This document shows, piece by piece, positions 4,989-5,153 of a stretch of DNA of 5,153 bases. This stretch comes from an uncultured Anaerotruncus sp. GTDB taxonomy: Bacteria > Bacillota > Clostridia > Oscillospirales > Ruminococcaceae. The notes under the pieces were generated by a model. It was not told where the DNA came from. It was given only the letters and a program-made list of their open reading frames with translations, and did no database searches. The translations under genes and the position numbers were made by a program. Each line of letters begins with the position of its first letter. The first letter of the stretch is position 1. The stretch is from assembly GCA_910586875.1 (NCBI GenBank), contig CAJUJI010000176.1, forward strand, positions 1 through 5,153, read 5' to 3'.

Positions 4989-5090
4989 ACTTTCTTGCTC
5001 GTGCAAGAAAGTAACCAAAGAAGCACGCCAAAGGGGGCGACGCTCACACGCCGCAGCCCCCTTTGGAATCCCCTTTTGGCTGCTCGTGCA
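4989..5090. repeat. Hairpin-rich intergenic repeat, right end
   Basis: Two large inverted repeats are present. Positions 4989-4998 and 5003-5012 form a perfect 10-bp stem with loop tcgt. Positions 5028-5038 and 5056-5066 form a perfect 11-bp stem with a 17-nt loop. The 10-mer tgctcgtgca occurs at 4996-5005 and again at 5081-5090, so it flanks the second hairpin. The 12-mer cctttggaatcc (5060-5071) also ends the 65-83 hairpin block of the left repeats, pointing to a distant relationship. From memory, similar sequence recurs between genes in related genomes; this needs a search. The remaining 5091-5153 shows nothing I can support. Confidence 0.65.
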
Positions 5091-5153
5091 GTTCGTAATT
5101 CTACTGCGGCGCTGGTAGCTCTGTATAACTCGCGTGGGTCTGCCTAACAAAGC

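Noticed and set aside
4889..5047. N-terminal extension of the zinc-ribbon gene to 5047
   Set aside because: It would translate through the extended -10 promoter and the right-end hairpin repeat. The ribosome site supports ATG 4888.
4882..5118. Small rightward ORF over the right-end repeat
   Set aside because: It is antisense to the promoter and leader of the zinc-ribbon gene, and its second half is translated palindromic repeat with no ribosome site.
5091..5153. Possible tRNA fragment (ggtagctctg-like D-arm near 5114)
   Set aside because: No pairing D-stem, anticodon arm or T-loop of the correct spacing could be found on either strand.

Overview
The window is GC-rich chromosomal DNA that looks like a gut-type Bacillota genome, most likely an Oscillospiraceae/Ruminococcaceae-like clostridium. 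This is an inference from the strong AGGAG-type ribosome sites, a TTG start, the protein families (two-domain FkbM methyltransferase, YtqA/YhcC-type radical SAM enzyme, RocB-like M20 hydrolase, zinc-ribbon membrane protein) and hairpin-rich intergenic repeats. No taxonomic marker gene is present.

Layout. Positions 1-256 hold two near-identical tandem copies of a palindrome-rich intergenic repeat. Positions 257-388 hold a good sigma-A-type promoter, a possible operator dyad and a ribosome site. A rightward two-gene operon follows. It encodes an FkbM-family SAM-dependent methyltransferase (389-1471, TTG start) and a TIGR01212-family radical SAM protein (1468-2421), with a 4-nt ATGA stop/start overlap. 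The operon ends in a short terminator at 2420-2442. The 241-bp gap to 2662 is a run of hairpins: an A/T palindrome, an inverted and diverged copy of the left-hand repeat whose core is a perfect 19-bp stem, and a strong second rightward terminator. Two leftward genes converge on this gap: a RocB-like M20 metallohydrolase (4288-2663) and, upstream of it, a four-helix zinc-ribbon membrane protein (4888-4355) with its own extended -10 promoter. Positions 4969-5153 hold another hairpin-rich repeat that shares a 12-nt core with the left-hand family.

How the genes relate. The methyltransferase and radical SAM protein are almost certainly co-translated. The Bacillus subtilis relative of the latter (YtqA/MnmL) acts in wobble-uridine tRNA modification, but the methyltransferase partner here is not the usual MnmM type. 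The two leftward genes may or may not be co-transcribed, since a 13-bp inverted repeat lies between them and abuts the M20 ribosome site. No functional link between the two gene pairs is visible.

The most unusual feature is the repeat architecture. The methyltransferase/radical SAM operon is bracketed by inverted copies of a modular repeat in which conserved blocks surround an exchangeable hairpin. I see no CRISPR array, transposase, rRNA or tRNA, and no convincing new defence or metabolic system.
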